Below, piece by piece: positions 27,827 through 38,249 of a stretch of 64,000 nt of DNA. The notes beneath the pieces are model-generated. The model was not told where the DNA came from. It was given only the letters and a program-made list of their open reading frames with translations, and did no database searches. Origin of the DNA: DASTFY01 sp963829955 (lineage in GTDB: Bacteria > Actinomycetota > Acidimicrobiia > Acidimicrobiales > Ilumatobacteraceae). Every line of letters starts with the position of its first letter. Positions within the stretch are counted from its first letter, which is position 1. Both the position numbers and the translations under genes were made by a program. The DNA lies in NCBI GenBank assembly GCA_963829955.1, contig CAWHKS010000021.1, forward strand, positions 124,001-188,000. Direction: 5' to 3'.

Positions 27827-28804
27827 ATGACGCTCGAACTCATGTCCCCGCCCGGTCCGGCAGCTCCTCCCGTCGAGGAGGACGAGCGCGCACCCGGGTT
27901 CGTCGGGAGAGCGGTCACCGCCTTGTTCGTCGGGGTCCCGTTCCTCGCCCTCGTGTTCGGCGTGGTCCGCTTCTGGGGCCGCGGCATCCACCTCCGGGAC
28001 CTGCTCCTCGCGGCGGTGCTCTACCTGCTCATCGGTCACGGCATCGCTATCGGCTTCCATCGTCTCCTCGCCCACGGGTCGTTCATCGCCCGCCGACCGC
28101 TCAAGCTCGTTCTCGTCTCGCTCGGCTCGATGGCATATGAGGGGGGACCGATCGGATGGGTGGCCAACCACCGCCAGCACCACGTCTTTGCTGACACGGC
28201 TGCGGATCCGCACTCTCCGCAACTTCACGGTGGCGGCGTCCGGGGCCAGTTGAAGGGACTGTGCCACGCCCACCTCGGCTGGCTGTTCACCGCTCAGCGC
28301 ACACCGTCGGAGCGCCGTGCCGTCGACCTGCTCGCCGACCGCGACATCGTGGTGATCGACAGGCTCTTCCCGGTGTTCTGCGTCGTGTCGCTCGCGTTGC
28401 CGTTCGGGTTGGGGTGGCTGCTCGGCGGCACCCTCGGAGCCGCCCTGAGCGCGCTGTTCTGGGCCGGGCTCGTCCGGGTCTGCGTGTTGCACCACGCGAC
28501 GTGGAGCATCAACTCGGTGTGCCACATGTTCGGCCGACGACCGTTTGCGACGAAGGATCGCAGTAGCAACGTCGCCGCCCTCGCCATCGTCAGCATGGGT
28601 GAGTCCTGGCACAACGGCCACCACGCCTTCCCGCGCTCGGCCCGTCACGGGCTGCTGCGCGGCCAGTGGGATTCCTCGGCGGTGCTCATCCGTGCGTTCG
28701 AGCGGATGACGTTGCTGCACGACGTGCACTGGCCGACGCCCGAGGCGGTCCAGAAGCGCCGTCTCACCAACGGCCGGCGGCACCGAGAGCACGCGGGTCC
28801 GTGA
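27827..28804 (+). CDS. Membrane fatty-acid (acyl-CoA/acyl-lipid) delta-9-type desaturase
   Basis: 325 residues with all three His boxes of the diiron desaturases: HRLLAH near residue 83, HRQHH near residue 121, and HNGHH near residue 265. Four transmembrane helices surround them. The enzyme introduces a double bond into membrane acyl chains using oxygen and reduced electron carriers. GWVANHRQHHVFADTAADPH is characteristic of bacterial stearoyl-CoA desaturase-like members. It is coupled to the preceding membrane protein and 4 bp from the following GAF-ANTAR gene, suggesting a stress- or temperature-responsive membrane-remodelling operon; that role is inference. Confidence 0.88.
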   Translation: MTLELMSPPGPAAPPVEEDERAPGFVGRAVTALFVGVPFLALVFGVVRFWGRGIHLRDLLLAAVLYLLIGHGIAIGFHRLLAHGSFIARRPLKLVLVSLGSMAYEGGPIGWVANHRQHHVFADTAADPHSPQLHGGGVRGQLKGLCHAHLGWLFTAQRTPSERRAVDLLADRDIVVIDRLFPVFCVVSLALPFGLGWLLGGTLGAALSALFWAGLVRVCVLHHATWSINSVCHMFGRRPFATKDRSSNVAALAIVSMGESWHNGHHAFPRSARHGLLRGQWDSSAVLIRAFERMTLLHDVHWPTPEAVQKRRLTNGRRHREHAGP

Positions 28805-28807
28805 GCC

Positions 28808-29533
28808 ATGACCGGCGAACGGCGGCTACGGATACTCGCCCGGCTCACCGGTGGTGCCGCTCCTGAGCTGGAGACCAAGCGGTTGTGCGAGGTCTGCGCC
28901 GACGTCACGGCCATGGATGGCGCCGGGATCATGCTGATGTCCGGTGATGTGCCGCGAGGCTCGGTATGTACCACCGACAAGGTGAGCGCGCTCATCGAGC
29001 AACTGCAGTACGACCTGAGGGAGGGTCCGTGCGTGGACGCGTACAACGAGGACCGACCCGTACTCGAATCCGATCTGGCTGAACCCGTCAACCCGCGGTG
29101 GCTCGCGTTCGCCGGGCCGGTCCTCGCGGCGGGCGTGCGGGCGGTGTTCGGCTTTCCTCTTCATGTGGGAGCGGTACGCCTCGGCGCGCTCAATCTGTAC
29201 CGCGACCGACCAGGGCCGCTCACCGACGAGCAGCACGCGGACGCGCTGGTCATGGCCGACGTCGCCGCCCAAGCAGTCCTCGTGCTGCAGACGAACGCTC
29301 CGCCAGGGCAGTTGGCCACCGCGCTGGAGGCGAGCGCCGACTTCCAGTACGTGGTGCACCAGGCCTCCGGCATGGTCGCCGTGCAGCGCGACGTCAGCGT
29401 CGCCGAGGCGCTCATTCGACTGAGGGCGTACGCCTTCGGCAACGACCGTCCTCTCACGGAAGTGGCTCGCGATGTGGTGGCCAGAACACTGCGATTCGAT
29501 GTGGAAGGCGACGAGGAGGATCGCCGGTCGTGA
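28808..29533 (+). CDS. GAF-ANTAR regulator, copy 1 (RNA-binding antiterminator type)
   Basis: 241 residues. An N-terminal GAF sensor domain (TAMDGAGIMLMSG, LREGPCVDAYNEDRPV, RAVFGFPLHVGAVRLGALNL) is followed by a C-terminal ANTAR domain (FQYVVHQASGMVAVQRDVSV, EALIRLRAYAFGNDR). ANTAR domains bind paired hairpins in mRNA and prevent termination. The usual Q-A-K-G is Q-A-S-G here. GAF-ANTAR proteins are frequent in actinobacteria. The start is 4 bp after the desaturase stop. Confidence 0.85.
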   Translation: MTGERRLRILARLTGGAAPELETKRLCEVCADVTAMDGAGIMLMSGDVPRGSVCTTDKVSALIEQLQYDLREGPCVDAYNEDRPVLESDLAEPVNPRWLAFAGPVLAAGVRAVFGFPLHVGAVRLGALNLYRDRPGPLTDEQHADALVMADVAAQAVLVLQTNAPPGQLATALEASADFQYVVHQASGMVAVQRDVSVAEALIRLRAYAFGNDRPLTEVARDVVARTLRFDVEGDEEDRRS

Positions 29534-29619
29534 GCGCGCAAGTCGGCGGACGCCGACCGTCGGCAGCCGACCAGCCACGGTTGTAACGTCCCTCGGGAGG
29601 TCTCGTCATTGGAGCTCGC

Positions 29620-30360
29620 ATGGCAAGAGAAACGATGTTGGCCAGGACGTTGGTGGAGCTGGCCGACACGCTCGTCGCCGATTTCGACGTCGTGGAGTTG
29701 CTGACGTTGCTCGCGGGCCGTTGCGTCGACGTGCTCGACGTCGGAGCAGCCGGTCTCCTGCTGGCCGCACCAAACGGTGACCTGCGGGTGATGGCTTCCT
29801 CCAGCGAGGCCGTGCGCGTGCTGGAGCTGTTCGAGCTGCAATCGGAGGAAGGCCCGTGCCTCGACTGCTACCGGTCGGGGCAACCAGTCGTGAACCAGGA
29901 CCTCGCCACGGTCGACGGTCGCTGGCCCCGATTCGTGGCCGAAGCCCTGGCCACCGGCTTCCGCTCGGTCCACGCGTTGCCCATGCGGCTGCGTGGCACG
30001 GTCATCGGTGCCCTCAACCTGTTCCACACCAACTCTGGGGAGATGCGCCGAGCCGACGTGGAGGCGGCCCAGGCGCTCGCCGACGTCGCCACCATCGCCA
30101 TCCTCCAGCACCGCGCCACGCTGGAGGTGCAGGTCCTCAATGAGCGACTCAACCAGGCTCTCAACAGCCGCATCGTCATCGAACAGGCGAAGGGGATGGT
30201 TGCCGAGCGAGATCAGGTCGACATGGAGGAGGCGTTCGTGGCGTTGCGCAGCTACGCCCGCAACCACAACCTCCGGCTGGCCGACGTCGCCCGTGACGTG
30301 ATTGCCGGCACGCTGATCGACATTCGGCGCGACCGTCCGCGTCCCGGCATCTCAACCTGA
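29620..30360 (+). CDS. GAF-ANTAR regulator, copy 2
   Basis: 246 residues with the same architecture: GAF domain (LDVGAAGLLLAAPNGDLRVM, EEGPCLDCYRSGQPVV, RSVHALPMRLRGTVIGALNL) and canonical ANTAR domain (NSRIVIEQAKGMVAERDQV, EEAFVALRSYARNHNLRL). It is a paralogue of the preceding gene, 86 bp downstream, probably from tandem duplication followed by divergence. The pair may form homo- or heterodimers. The last 9 bases overlap the convergent hydrolase gene. Confidence 0.87.
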   Translation: MARETMLARTLVELADTLVADFDVVELLTLLAGRCVDVLDVGAAGLLLAAPNGDLRVMASSSEAVRVLELFELQSEEGPCLDCYRSGQPVVNQDLATVDGRWPRFVAEALATGFRSVHALPMRLRGTVIGALNLFHTNSGEMRRADVEAAQALADVATIAILQHRATLEVQVLNERLNQALNSRIVIEQAKGMVAERDQVDMEEAFVALRSYARNHNLRLADVARDVIAGTLIDIRRDRPRPGIST

Positions 30361-31326
30361 CCGGGCAGCGTCGAGGTCGTCTGCGAGTCGCAGGACCTGT
30401 TCGGCCACCTCGGTGCTGCACTCAACCGGCAACATGTGACCCGCACCCTTGAACAGGTGCAGCCGGGCATCGCTGACGGACTCGGCGATTCGTATCGATT
30501 CGCGTGGGGACACCACGCGGTCGGCGGTTCCGGCCAACAGGAGAAGTGGGACCTGTACACGGCATAGGCGGTCGCTGAGGTCGATGCCGAGCAACCGGCG
30601 AGTCAAGCCGGGGCGGCGAACGGCCGGGCTCGCGAAACCAATCGCGCGCACCGCCTCGACCTGACTCCGGCGGGGAGCGACGCCGAAGTTGGCCCGCGCG
30701 AACACCAGGCCATGGAGATGATGCCGGCCGACGCGCTCGGTCACGGGCCAGTCGAGTGCCGTCGCCTTCGCCCGCGAAAGGGGACGATCAGCCGGCCCTC
30801 TGGCCGAGCTGCTGATCAACACCAGCGCCGAGACCCGATCGGCGATCACGTCAGGACGTTCGACGGCGAGACCGAGCGCCACGGCGCCACCCATCGAGTG
30901 GCCCACCACGATCGCGCCGCGGAGATCGAGCACGCCGAGCACCGTGGCGAGATCGTCCACGAGCGTGTCGAAGCCGAACGCCGCCGGCACAGCCGACGAG
31001 CGGCCGAATCCTCGTTGATCGACGGCAATCACGCGGCGGCCACCCGCCACCAACCGCGGCGCCAGCGGAGCGAAGATCCCGAGGTTGGACCCGTGACCGT
31101 GCAGCAGGACCAGTGGCCTTCCCGAACCGCACTCCTCGGCGTGCAGTCTGCCGCCGTCGGGAGTGTCGATGACATGGGTCCGCCCGGCCGGAAAGGCGAA
31201 ACCGTCACCCGCGTCGGGATCCGGCGTGGCATCGAGCCGTGCGAGGACACGATGCTCGTAGGTCACGATGCCTGCGACAACCGCACCGATGAGCCCTGCG
31301 GGCACCAGGTATCGCCAGCCACGCAT
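30352..31326 (-). CDS. Membrane-anchored alpha/beta hydrolase
   Basis: 324 residues from the ATG at 31326 (MRGWRYLVPAG). An N-terminal membrane helix (about residues 5-22) is followed by an alpha/beta hydrolase domain. The oxyanion motif is LLHGHGSN, the nucleophile elbow is VGHSMGG (catalytic Ser), an Asp lies near LAGTADRVV, and His lies near FKGAGHMLPVE. The substrate is unknown. It overlaps the convergent GAF-ANTAR gene by 9 bp. Confidence 0.8.
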   Translation of the reverse strand: MRGWRYLVPAGLIGAVVAGIVTYEHRVLARLDATPDPDAGDGFAFPAGRTHVIDTPDGGRLHAEECGSGRPLVLLHGHGSNLGIFAPLAPRLVAGGRRVIAVDQRGFGRSSAVPAAFGFDTLVDDLATVLGVLDLRGAIVVGHSMGGAVALGLAVERPDVIADRVSALVLISSSARGPADRPLSRAKATALDWPVTERVGRHHLHGLVFARANFGVAPRRSQVEAVRAIGFASPAVRRPGLTRRLLGIDLSDRLCRVQVPLLLLAGTADRVVSPRESIRIAESVSDARLHLFKGAGHMLPVECSTEVAEQVLRLADDLDAARSG

Positions 31327-31630
31327 GTGACGACGGTCCACTCGTCGATGATGCGAGGCGTCGATCCGCAGACACTCGCACGGATCCGCCTCCGTGCTCG
31401 ACGCGTGCGAGTTGGTCCCGGAGTGACGGGTCGGTGCGGAAGCCCAAGCCAACCCCCGAGACGAAGGGATCGAGGCCGACGACGTAAACTGAGATCATCG
31501 CCGACCTCGACATGGTCGTGGGTGCTATCACGACCACCGGTGAGAACGCGACGGCCACCGTCGACGTCGTCGTGGACGGCGCGCCGTCGTGTCCGTCGGC
31601 AGTCCCTGCCCCGAAGCCGACCGAACAGGG
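31327..31630. other. Intergenic stretch with a weak plus-strand frame
   Basis: About 300 bp. A plus-strand frame from about 31490 reads ADLDMVVGAITTTGENATAT and ends at 31634. It looks compositionally coding but has no ribosome site or recognisable family and could be a fragment. Otherwise it holds the promoter of the hydrolase and the 3' flank of the ligase gene. Confidence 0.4.
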
Positions 31631-33199
31631 CTAGGTGGTCAGCCCGTCGCGGAGCTTGAAACGCTGGATCTTCCCGGTGGCCGTCTTCGGGAGCTCCTCG
31701 ACGACGAGGATCCGGCGCGGCCGCTTGAATGCGGCCATGTGATCGCGGCAATGGGTGTCCAGAGCGGCCGTCTCGATCGAGCGCCCGGTGCGGGCGACGA
31801 CGAAGGCGACCGTCTCCTCGAGACCCTGGTCCGTCCGGGCGCCGACGACCGCTGCCTCCAGCACGTCCGGATGCGTGATCAGCGTCGACTCGACCTCGGC
31901 CGGCGAGACCCAGATGCCGCCGGCCTTGATCATGTCGGTGTTGCGCCCCAGGAACGTCCACGATTCGTCGGCCGATCTCGTGTACACGTCCCCTGTGCGG
32001 AGCCACCCGTCCGGCCGGAAGGCAGCCTCGGTCGCCTCCGGCCGCTGCCAGTAGCCGCGGGCGGTCGACGGCCCGCGCACGTGCAGGTAGCCGGGTGTGT
32101 CGGCCTCGACGACCTCCGCGCCGGCGTCGCCGAGCAGCTTCGCCTCGTACCCGGGCACGACCCAGCCCGACGAGCCCGCCGACTGCGCGGTGAGCGTGTT
32201 GGAGATGAAGATGTGGAGGGCCTCGGTCGACCCGATCCCGTCGAGGACCGGGTGCCCGAATCGTTCTGAGAACCGTCGCTGCAGATCCGCGGGCAAAGAC
32301 TCTCCGGCGGTGACGGTCGCCCGCACCGAGTCGAACGCGGCCGGGTCGACCGGCGTGTCGAGGATGGCGGCCACGAACCCGGGGGAGCCGAAGAACAGCG
32401 TGGGTGCCTCGGCGGCGACGAGGGCGCAGAGGCCGTCCGGGGTGGGGCGCCCCGGTTCGAGGACGGCGGTGGCGCCGGCACCGAAGGGGAACGTGAGGGA
32501 GTTGCCGAGCCCGTAGGCGAAGAAGAGCTTGGCGACGGACAGGAAGCGATCCTCGCTCGTGACCTCCAGGACGCGGATGGCGTAGGTGTCGAAGGTGGCC
32601 TGCATGCTCCCGTGGACGTGCATGACGCCCTTGGGCACGCCGGTCGTCCCGGAGGAGTACAGCCAGAACGCAGGGTCGTCGACGGTTGTGTCAGCGACAG
32701 CTGCTTCGTCGGCGTTCGTGAATCCGGTCCAGCGATGGCAACTCTCCGGGGTCGTGGGACCATCCGGCTCGTCGACGTGGACGGCGACCCGCAGGGTCGG
32801 CGTCGCGGTCCGCACGGCGTCGATGTGCCCGAGGTAGTCGCCGGACACGACGAGAGCCGCAGCACCGCCGTCGGCGGCGATGGCGGCGATGTCGTCCGGC
32901 CGCAGCATCGTCGACACGGGGACGGGGATGGCGCCAGAACGCATCGACCCGAGGAGCCATGCGATCATCTCGGGCGAGTCGTTCATCATCAGGACGACGC
33001 GCTCCTCGCGCCCGATCCCCAGCTCGGCGAGCGCCTGCTGCACCCGCCAGGTCTCCCGGAGCATCGCCTCGTACGGCACGTCGCGCCCTCGTGAGCGCAC
33101 GGCCACGCGATCGCCACGCCCCTCCTCCACGTGACGGTCCAGGAGCCACGTCGCCGCGTTGTATGCGCCCACCGAGTTTCCCCCGTTCGTCGTCGTCAC
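31631..33199 (-). CDS. Benzoate-CoA ligase family protein
   Basis: 522 residues, an ANL-superfamily adenylating enzyme that would activate benzoate or a substituted benzoate to its CoA thioester. Motifs: P-loop YSSGTTGVPKGVMH, GIGSTEALHIF, GWLRTGDVYTR and the C-terminal lysine motif PKTATGKIQRFKLR. The segment HVHGSMQATFDTYAIRVLEV and AKLFFAYGLGNSLTFP matches benzoate-CoA ligases rather than fatty acyl ligases. The ATG overlaps the boxB stop by 4 bp (ATGA), making it the last gene of the box operon. It would provide the first step of the pathway completed by BoxB and BoxC. Confidence 0.88.
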   Translation of the reverse strand: MTTTNGGNSVGAYNAATWLLDRHVEEGRGDRVAVRSRGRDVPYEAMLRETWRVQQALAELGIGREERVVLMMNDSPEMIAWLLGSMRSGAIPVPVSTMLRPDDIAAIAADGGAAALVVSGDYLGHIDAVRTATPTLRVAVHVDEPDGPTTPESCHRWTGFTNADEAAVADTTVDDPAFWLYSSGTTGVPKGVMHVHGSMQATFDTYAIRVLEVTSEDRFLSVAKLFFAYGLGNSLTFPFGAGATAVLEPGRPTPDGLCALVAAEAPTLFFGSPGFVAAILDTPVDPAAFDSVRATVTAGESLPADLQRRFSERFGHPVLDGIGSTEALHIFISNTLTAQSAGSSGWVVPGYEAKLLGDAGAEVVEADTPGYLHVRGPSTARGYWQRPEATEAAFRPDGWLRTGDVYTRSADESWTFLGRNTDMIKAGGIWVSPAEVESTLITHPDVLEAAVVGARTDQGLEETVAFVVARTGRSIETAALDTHCRDHMAAFKRPRRILVVEELPKTATGKIQRFKLRDGLTT

Positions 33200-34605
33200 A
33201 CCCGCACGTAGTCGTAGTCGACCGGCTTGGCGTGGATCCCCGTCGACGGGGGCGCCACCCAGCCGGCCATGGCGCCCGGCTCGTGGACGCCGACCATCAG
33301 CGACTCGACGTACTCCCGGTCAGACACCGACGGCAGCCACTCGCCCTCCTGCGTGGCCCACTCCGCCTCGCCGATGAGGCGCCCATCGGGGGTGACGCGA
33401 CGGCCTCGGAAGGTCCCCACGCCCCGGTTGAAGCCGACGTGGGGCAGGATCAGCTGCAGGCCGACGTCGGCCAGGGCCCGGTTCCAGCGGTCGACGCCCT
33501 TCTGGCAATCGGCGATGTAGTCCTCGCGCAGAGTCTCGTTGAGGCTGGCGAGCTGCGTGACCTCCCGGGTGGTGATCTCGTCGTCGGTCGCGAGGGGGAC
33601 GAGCCGGGTGGTGTGGTGCAGACGGTGGTCGTCGTCACGGCGCTCCTCCTGGAAACGCCCTTTGAGACCGGCGCCGAAGTAGTTGGCCGCGTTCGTGGAC
33701 GTCTCGGCGCCGAACAGATCGAGCGACACCGAGTAGTGGAAGTTGAGGTAGCGCTGCAGGGTCGCGACATCGACGCCGCCGTGGGGGCGGATGTCGTCGG
33801 TGTCATGCTGCTTCATGAGCTCCACGGTCCGGTCGACGACGCGAGCGACGCCGGACGCACCCACGAACATGTGGTGCGCCTCCTCCTTGAGCATGAAGTC
33901 GCACGTGCGCGACAGGGGATCGAAGGCCGACTCCCGCAGGGACGCAAGCTGGTACTTGCCGTCGCGGTCGGTGAAGTAGGTGAAGAGGAAGAACGACAAC
34001 CAGTCCGGCGTCGCCTCGTTGAAGGCACCGAGGATGCGTGGACGGTCGGCGTCGCCTGAGTGTCTCTCGAGCATCTCGTCGGCTTCGTCGCGGCCATCCC
34101 GCCCGAAGTACCGCTGGAGCAGGTACACCATCGCCCACAGGTGCCGGCCCTCCTCGACGTTCACCTGGAACAGGTTCCGCATGTCGTACAGCGAGGGAGC
34201 CGTCAAGCAGAGGGCCCGCTGCTGCTCGACGGACGCCGGCTCGGTGTCGCCCTGGACCACGAGAAGGCGGCGGAGGTCGGCTCGGTACGCGCCGGGCACG
34301 TCCTGCCACACGGGCTCACCCTTGTGGTCGCCGAAGGCGATCCTGCGGTCCGGCGTGGGTTCGGCCAGGAAGACCCCCCAGCGGTAGTCGGGCATCTTGA
34401 CGTGGTCGAAGTTCGCCCAACCCTCCCGGCCGACTGAGATGGCGGTGCGGAGGTAGACGTCGCTGTCCTGGAAGGACACAGGACCCATGTCGCGCCACCA
34501 GTCGAGGAACCGCGGTTGCCAGCTCTCCAGTGCTCTCAGGAGGCGCTTGTCGTCGGCCAGGCCCACGTTGTTGGGGATGGTCGCGTTGATGTCGACGCCC
34601 TGCAT
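33196..34605 (-). CDS. boxB: Benzoyl-CoA 2,3-epoxidase subunit B
   Basis: 469 residues, the length of characterised BoxB. This diiron oxygenase component epoxidises benzoyl-CoA with electrons from BoxA. The diiron ligands lie in NVEEGRHLWAMVYLL and KEEAHHMFVG, with further conserved segments DFMLKEEAHH and SLDLFGAETSTNAANYF. BoxA, the flavin/iron-sulfur reductase, is not in the window and must be elsewhere or replaced. The gene sits between boxC (1 base upstream) and the ligase (4-bp overlap), a tightly coupled operon. Confidence 0.93.
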   Translation of the reverse strand: MQGVDINATIPNNVGLADDKRLLRALESWQPRFLDWWRDMGPVSFQDSDVYLRTAISVGREGWANFDHVKMPDYRWGVFLAEPTPDRRIAFGDHKGEPVWQDVPGAYRADLRRLLVVQGDTEPASVEQQRALCLTAPSLYDMRNLFQVNVEEGRHLWAMVYLLQRYFGRDGRDEADEMLERHSGDADRPRILGAFNEATPDWLSFFLFTYFTDRDGKYQLASLRESAFDPLSRTCDFMLKEEAHHMFVGASGVARVVDRTVELMKQHDTDDIRPHGGVDVATLQRYLNFHYSVSLDLFGAETSTNAANYFGAGLKGRFQEERRDDDHRLHHTTRLVPLATDDEITTREVTQLASLNETLREDYIADCQKGVDRWNRALADVGLQLILPHVGFNRGVGTFRGRRVTPDGRLIGEAEWATQEGEWLPSVSDREYVESLMVGVHEPGAMAGWVAPPSTGIHAKPVDYDYVRV

Positions 34606-34606
34606 C

Positions 34607-36274
<1,668 letters not shown>

Positions 36275-36336
36275 GAAGCACCTCCCTGGTCGAAAACTGT
36301 AGATGCCTCGGCACCGGTCTCCATGAGCGGGCGGCC

Positions 36337-36417
36337 TCAGGGCGCTGGGGGCTCGCCCTCCACGAGCTCGGCCAGCGTGCCGACCGAGATGGTCCAGCCC
36401 AGCTCGGTCGTGGCCAT
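36337..36417 (-). CDS. Possible 26-residue small protein between metE-like and boxC
   Basis: The ATG at 36417 overlaps the stop of the upstream metE-like gene as TGATG, the same kind of coupling seen elsewhere in this operon. The frame reads MATTELGWTISVG and ends at 36337, 62 bp before boxC. No family is recognised. It could be a real small protein or the residue of a deleted gene; the only evidence is the coupling and composition. Confidence 0.4.
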   Translation of the reverse strand: MATTELGWTISVGTLAELVEGEPPAP

Positions 36418-37595
36418 CAAGCCGAGCCCCAGAGCCGGGCGCTGGCGATCTCAGCTCCCTGCGCGAGGGCGGCCAGCTTCCCCCACGCCACATCGGGATC
36501 GATGCCCTGCATCCCGACATGGACGCTGAAGCCGCAGTCGACGCCGGCCATGACACGGTCCCGCCCGACGACGTCCGCGTACCGGCAGATCCGCTGCGCC
36601 ACCAGCTGCGGATGCTCGATGTAGTTCGACTGCGGCTCGATGACGCCGGGACACAGGACCTTGTCGTCGGGCAGCGCCACGTGCTCGAAGAGCGTCCACT
36701 CGTGGGCGTGGCGCGGGTTGGCCGCCTCGATGAGCACGGTCCGGGGCTTGGCCTGCCAGACGAGGTCGACGATGTCGGCCAGGTCGACGTCGTGGTGGTG
36801 TGGGCCTGGGTAATTGCCCCAGCACAGGTGCATGCGCAACTGCTCGGCCGGGATGTTGCGCACGGCGTGGTTGAGCGCCTCGATGTTCAGCGCGATGCGG
36901 CGGCGGAAGGCCGCCAGGTCCATCGCGACGTACGCGGAGTGCCGTCCCATGGCCAGGTCCGGGCAGTCGACCTGCACCGTCACGCCGGCGGCGGCGATGG
37001 CCTCGTACTCCGCCCGCATCGCCTCGGCGATGGCGAAAAGGTACGCCTCGTCGGTGGGGTAGTGCTGGTTGGCGAAGAAGAGCGAGACCACACCGGGCGA
37101 CGCCGCGCTCGAGAAGCTGCCTGCGCCCCCCGCGCCCGCGTCGGCGCCGGCAAGCGGAGCGAGCGCGCCGGTCAGGTTCCGCAGGTCCACGTCCACGGAC
37201 TCGTCGTCCGGCCGCACCGAGATGTCCGCGGTGCAGGCCGGAGCGCTCCGCTTACGTCGCCCGGGGTTGGCGGCGACGAGGTCGGCGCTGCGGGGGTAGT
37301 CGACGAGGTCGGCGAAGAAGTAGTCCTGGATGGATTCTCCTCCGAAGCCTGTCAAGCGGTCCTGCACATAGGTCGCGTAGCTGGGCTTGGACATCTCGCC
37401 GTCGTTGACGATGTCGATGCCACAGGCCACTTGGTGCTCGACGACCTCCCGGACCGCGAGGGCGATCCGCTCGCCGAGGGCCGCAGGGTCGACCGGCACG
37501 CCGTCGGCCTTGGCCCACATCGTCCGGATCAGGTCGTCGGGGCGCGGGAGGCTGCCGGTGTGGGTGGTGAGGATCCGTCCTGGGTCGGTGTTCAT
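36417..37595 (-). CDS. MetE-like (cobalamin-independent methionine synthase II family) protein, first gene of the box operon
   Basis: 392 residues, only the catalytic barrel, as in COG0620 stand-alone proteins. The zinc-thiol site is complete: H-x-C in LRMHLCWGNYPGP, Glu in TVLIEAANPRHAHEW, and Cys in MAGVDCGFSVHVG. The N-terminus LTTHTGSLPRPDDLIR and DIVNDGEMSKPSYATYVQDR match this subfamily. Such enzymes transfer or cleave an alkyl group using a zinc-activated thiol (methionine synthesis, or epoxyalkane:coenzyme M-type chemistry). Its place at the head of the benzoyl-CoA operon suggests a catabolic rather than methionine-synthetic role, for example demethylation of methoxylated aromatics; this is speculative. 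Confidence 0.82.
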   Translation of the reverse strand: MNTDPGRILTTHTGSLPRPDDLIRTMWAKADGVPVDPAALGERIALAVREVVEHQVACGIDIVNDGEMSKPSYATYVQDRLTGFGGESIQDYFFADLVDYPRSADLVAANPGRRKRSAPACTADISVRPDDESVDVDLRNLTGALAPLAGADAGAGGAGSFSSAASPGVVSLFFANQHYPTDEAYLFAIAEAMRAEYEAIAAAGVTVQVDCPDLAMGRHSAYVAMDLAAFRRRIALNIEALNHAVRNIPAEQLRMHLCWGNYPGPHHHDVDLADIVDLVWQAKPRTVLIEAANPRHAHEWTLFEHVALPDDKVLCPGVIEPQSNYIEHPQLVAQRICRYADVVGRDRVMAGVDCGFSVHVGMQGIDPDVAWGKLAALAQGAEIASARLWGSA

Positions 37596-37630
37596 CGCTC
37601 CTCCGGCTGGCTCGCCCGCGACCGTTGAAC

Positions 37631-37638
37631 GGTAGAGT
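37631..37638 (+). promoter_or_regulatory. Putative -10-type element (GGTAGAGT) before the VOC protein gene
   Basis: GGTAGAGT 59 bp before the start of the glyoxalase-fold gene, in the divergent region between it and the box operon. It is identical to the box at 41851. Confidence 0.4.
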
Positions 37639-37658
37639 GTCCGGCGAGTGGTCAACCA

Positions 37659-37674
37659 CCTCAGCAACCTGAGG
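37659..37674. promoter_or_regulatory. Short inverted repeat in the divergent promoter region
   Basis: CCTCAG-CAAC-CTGAGG, 6-bp arms and a 4-base gap, between the putative -10 box and the plus-strand start. It could be an operator for the nearby IclR-type regulator or an mRNA hairpin. Confidence 0.35.
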
Positions 37675-37697
37675 CACCTCACACAAGGAGTCACGCC

Positions 37698-38235
37698 GTG
37701 ACGACCATGGAGAAGCTTCCCAGCCGGCTGCACCACAACGCCTTCCTCACGAAGGACCAGGAAGCCACGCGGGCGTTCTACGAGGACCTGATCGGGCTGC
37801 CCCTCGTCGCGACGTGGTCGGAGGCCGATGAGCTGTTCGGTGCGGTGCGCGTGTACTGCCACACGTTCTTCGCCCTCGGCGATGGCGAGCGCGCTGGCCT
37901 TCTTCCAGTTCGCGGACCAGGCCGACCAGGACGACTTCGATCCTGCCCTGACGCCGTCGCCGTTCCGGCACATCGCGCTCAAGGTGACGCCGGAGCTCCA
38001 GCAGGAGATCCACGACCGCCTGACGAAGAGCGGCTGGAAGCCGGAGGGCACGTACGTCCTGGAGCACGGCTACTGCCGCTCGCTCTACACGGAGGACCCG
38101 AACGGGTTGCTGCTCGAGTTCACCGCTGACTGCGGCACCGCCGACGACATCGCCGTCGAGCGCCGGGCCGACGCCCACGACACGCTCAAGCGCTGGCTGG
38201 CCGGGGACCACGCCAGCAACAACGTCTACCGGTAA
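37698..38235 (+). CDS. Glyoxalase/bleomycin-resistance (VOC) fold protein (one +1 frame break)
   Basis: About 178 residues once the doublet at 37886-37887 (Gly GGC/GGG) is collapsed, giving GDGSALAFFQFADQADQDDF. The N-terminus LHHNAFLTKDQEATRAFYED carries the first metal His, FRHIALKV the second and LLLEFTADCG the Glu, as in single-metal VOC enzymes. Ribosome site AAGGAG precedes the GTG start; ATG at 37707 is an alternative. Located divergently from the box operon and followed by a hydrolase, it may be a ring-cleavage dioxygenase, isomerase or lyase for an aromatic intermediate. The precise reaction is unknown. Confidence 0.8.
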
Positions 38236-38249
38236 CGCCCCGCCGACCG

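Noticed and set aside
31490..31634. A small plus-strand coding region before the ligase gene
   Set aside because: The frame looks compositionally coding but has no ribosome site, no family, and runs into the end of the convergent ligase gene; kept only as an intergenic note.
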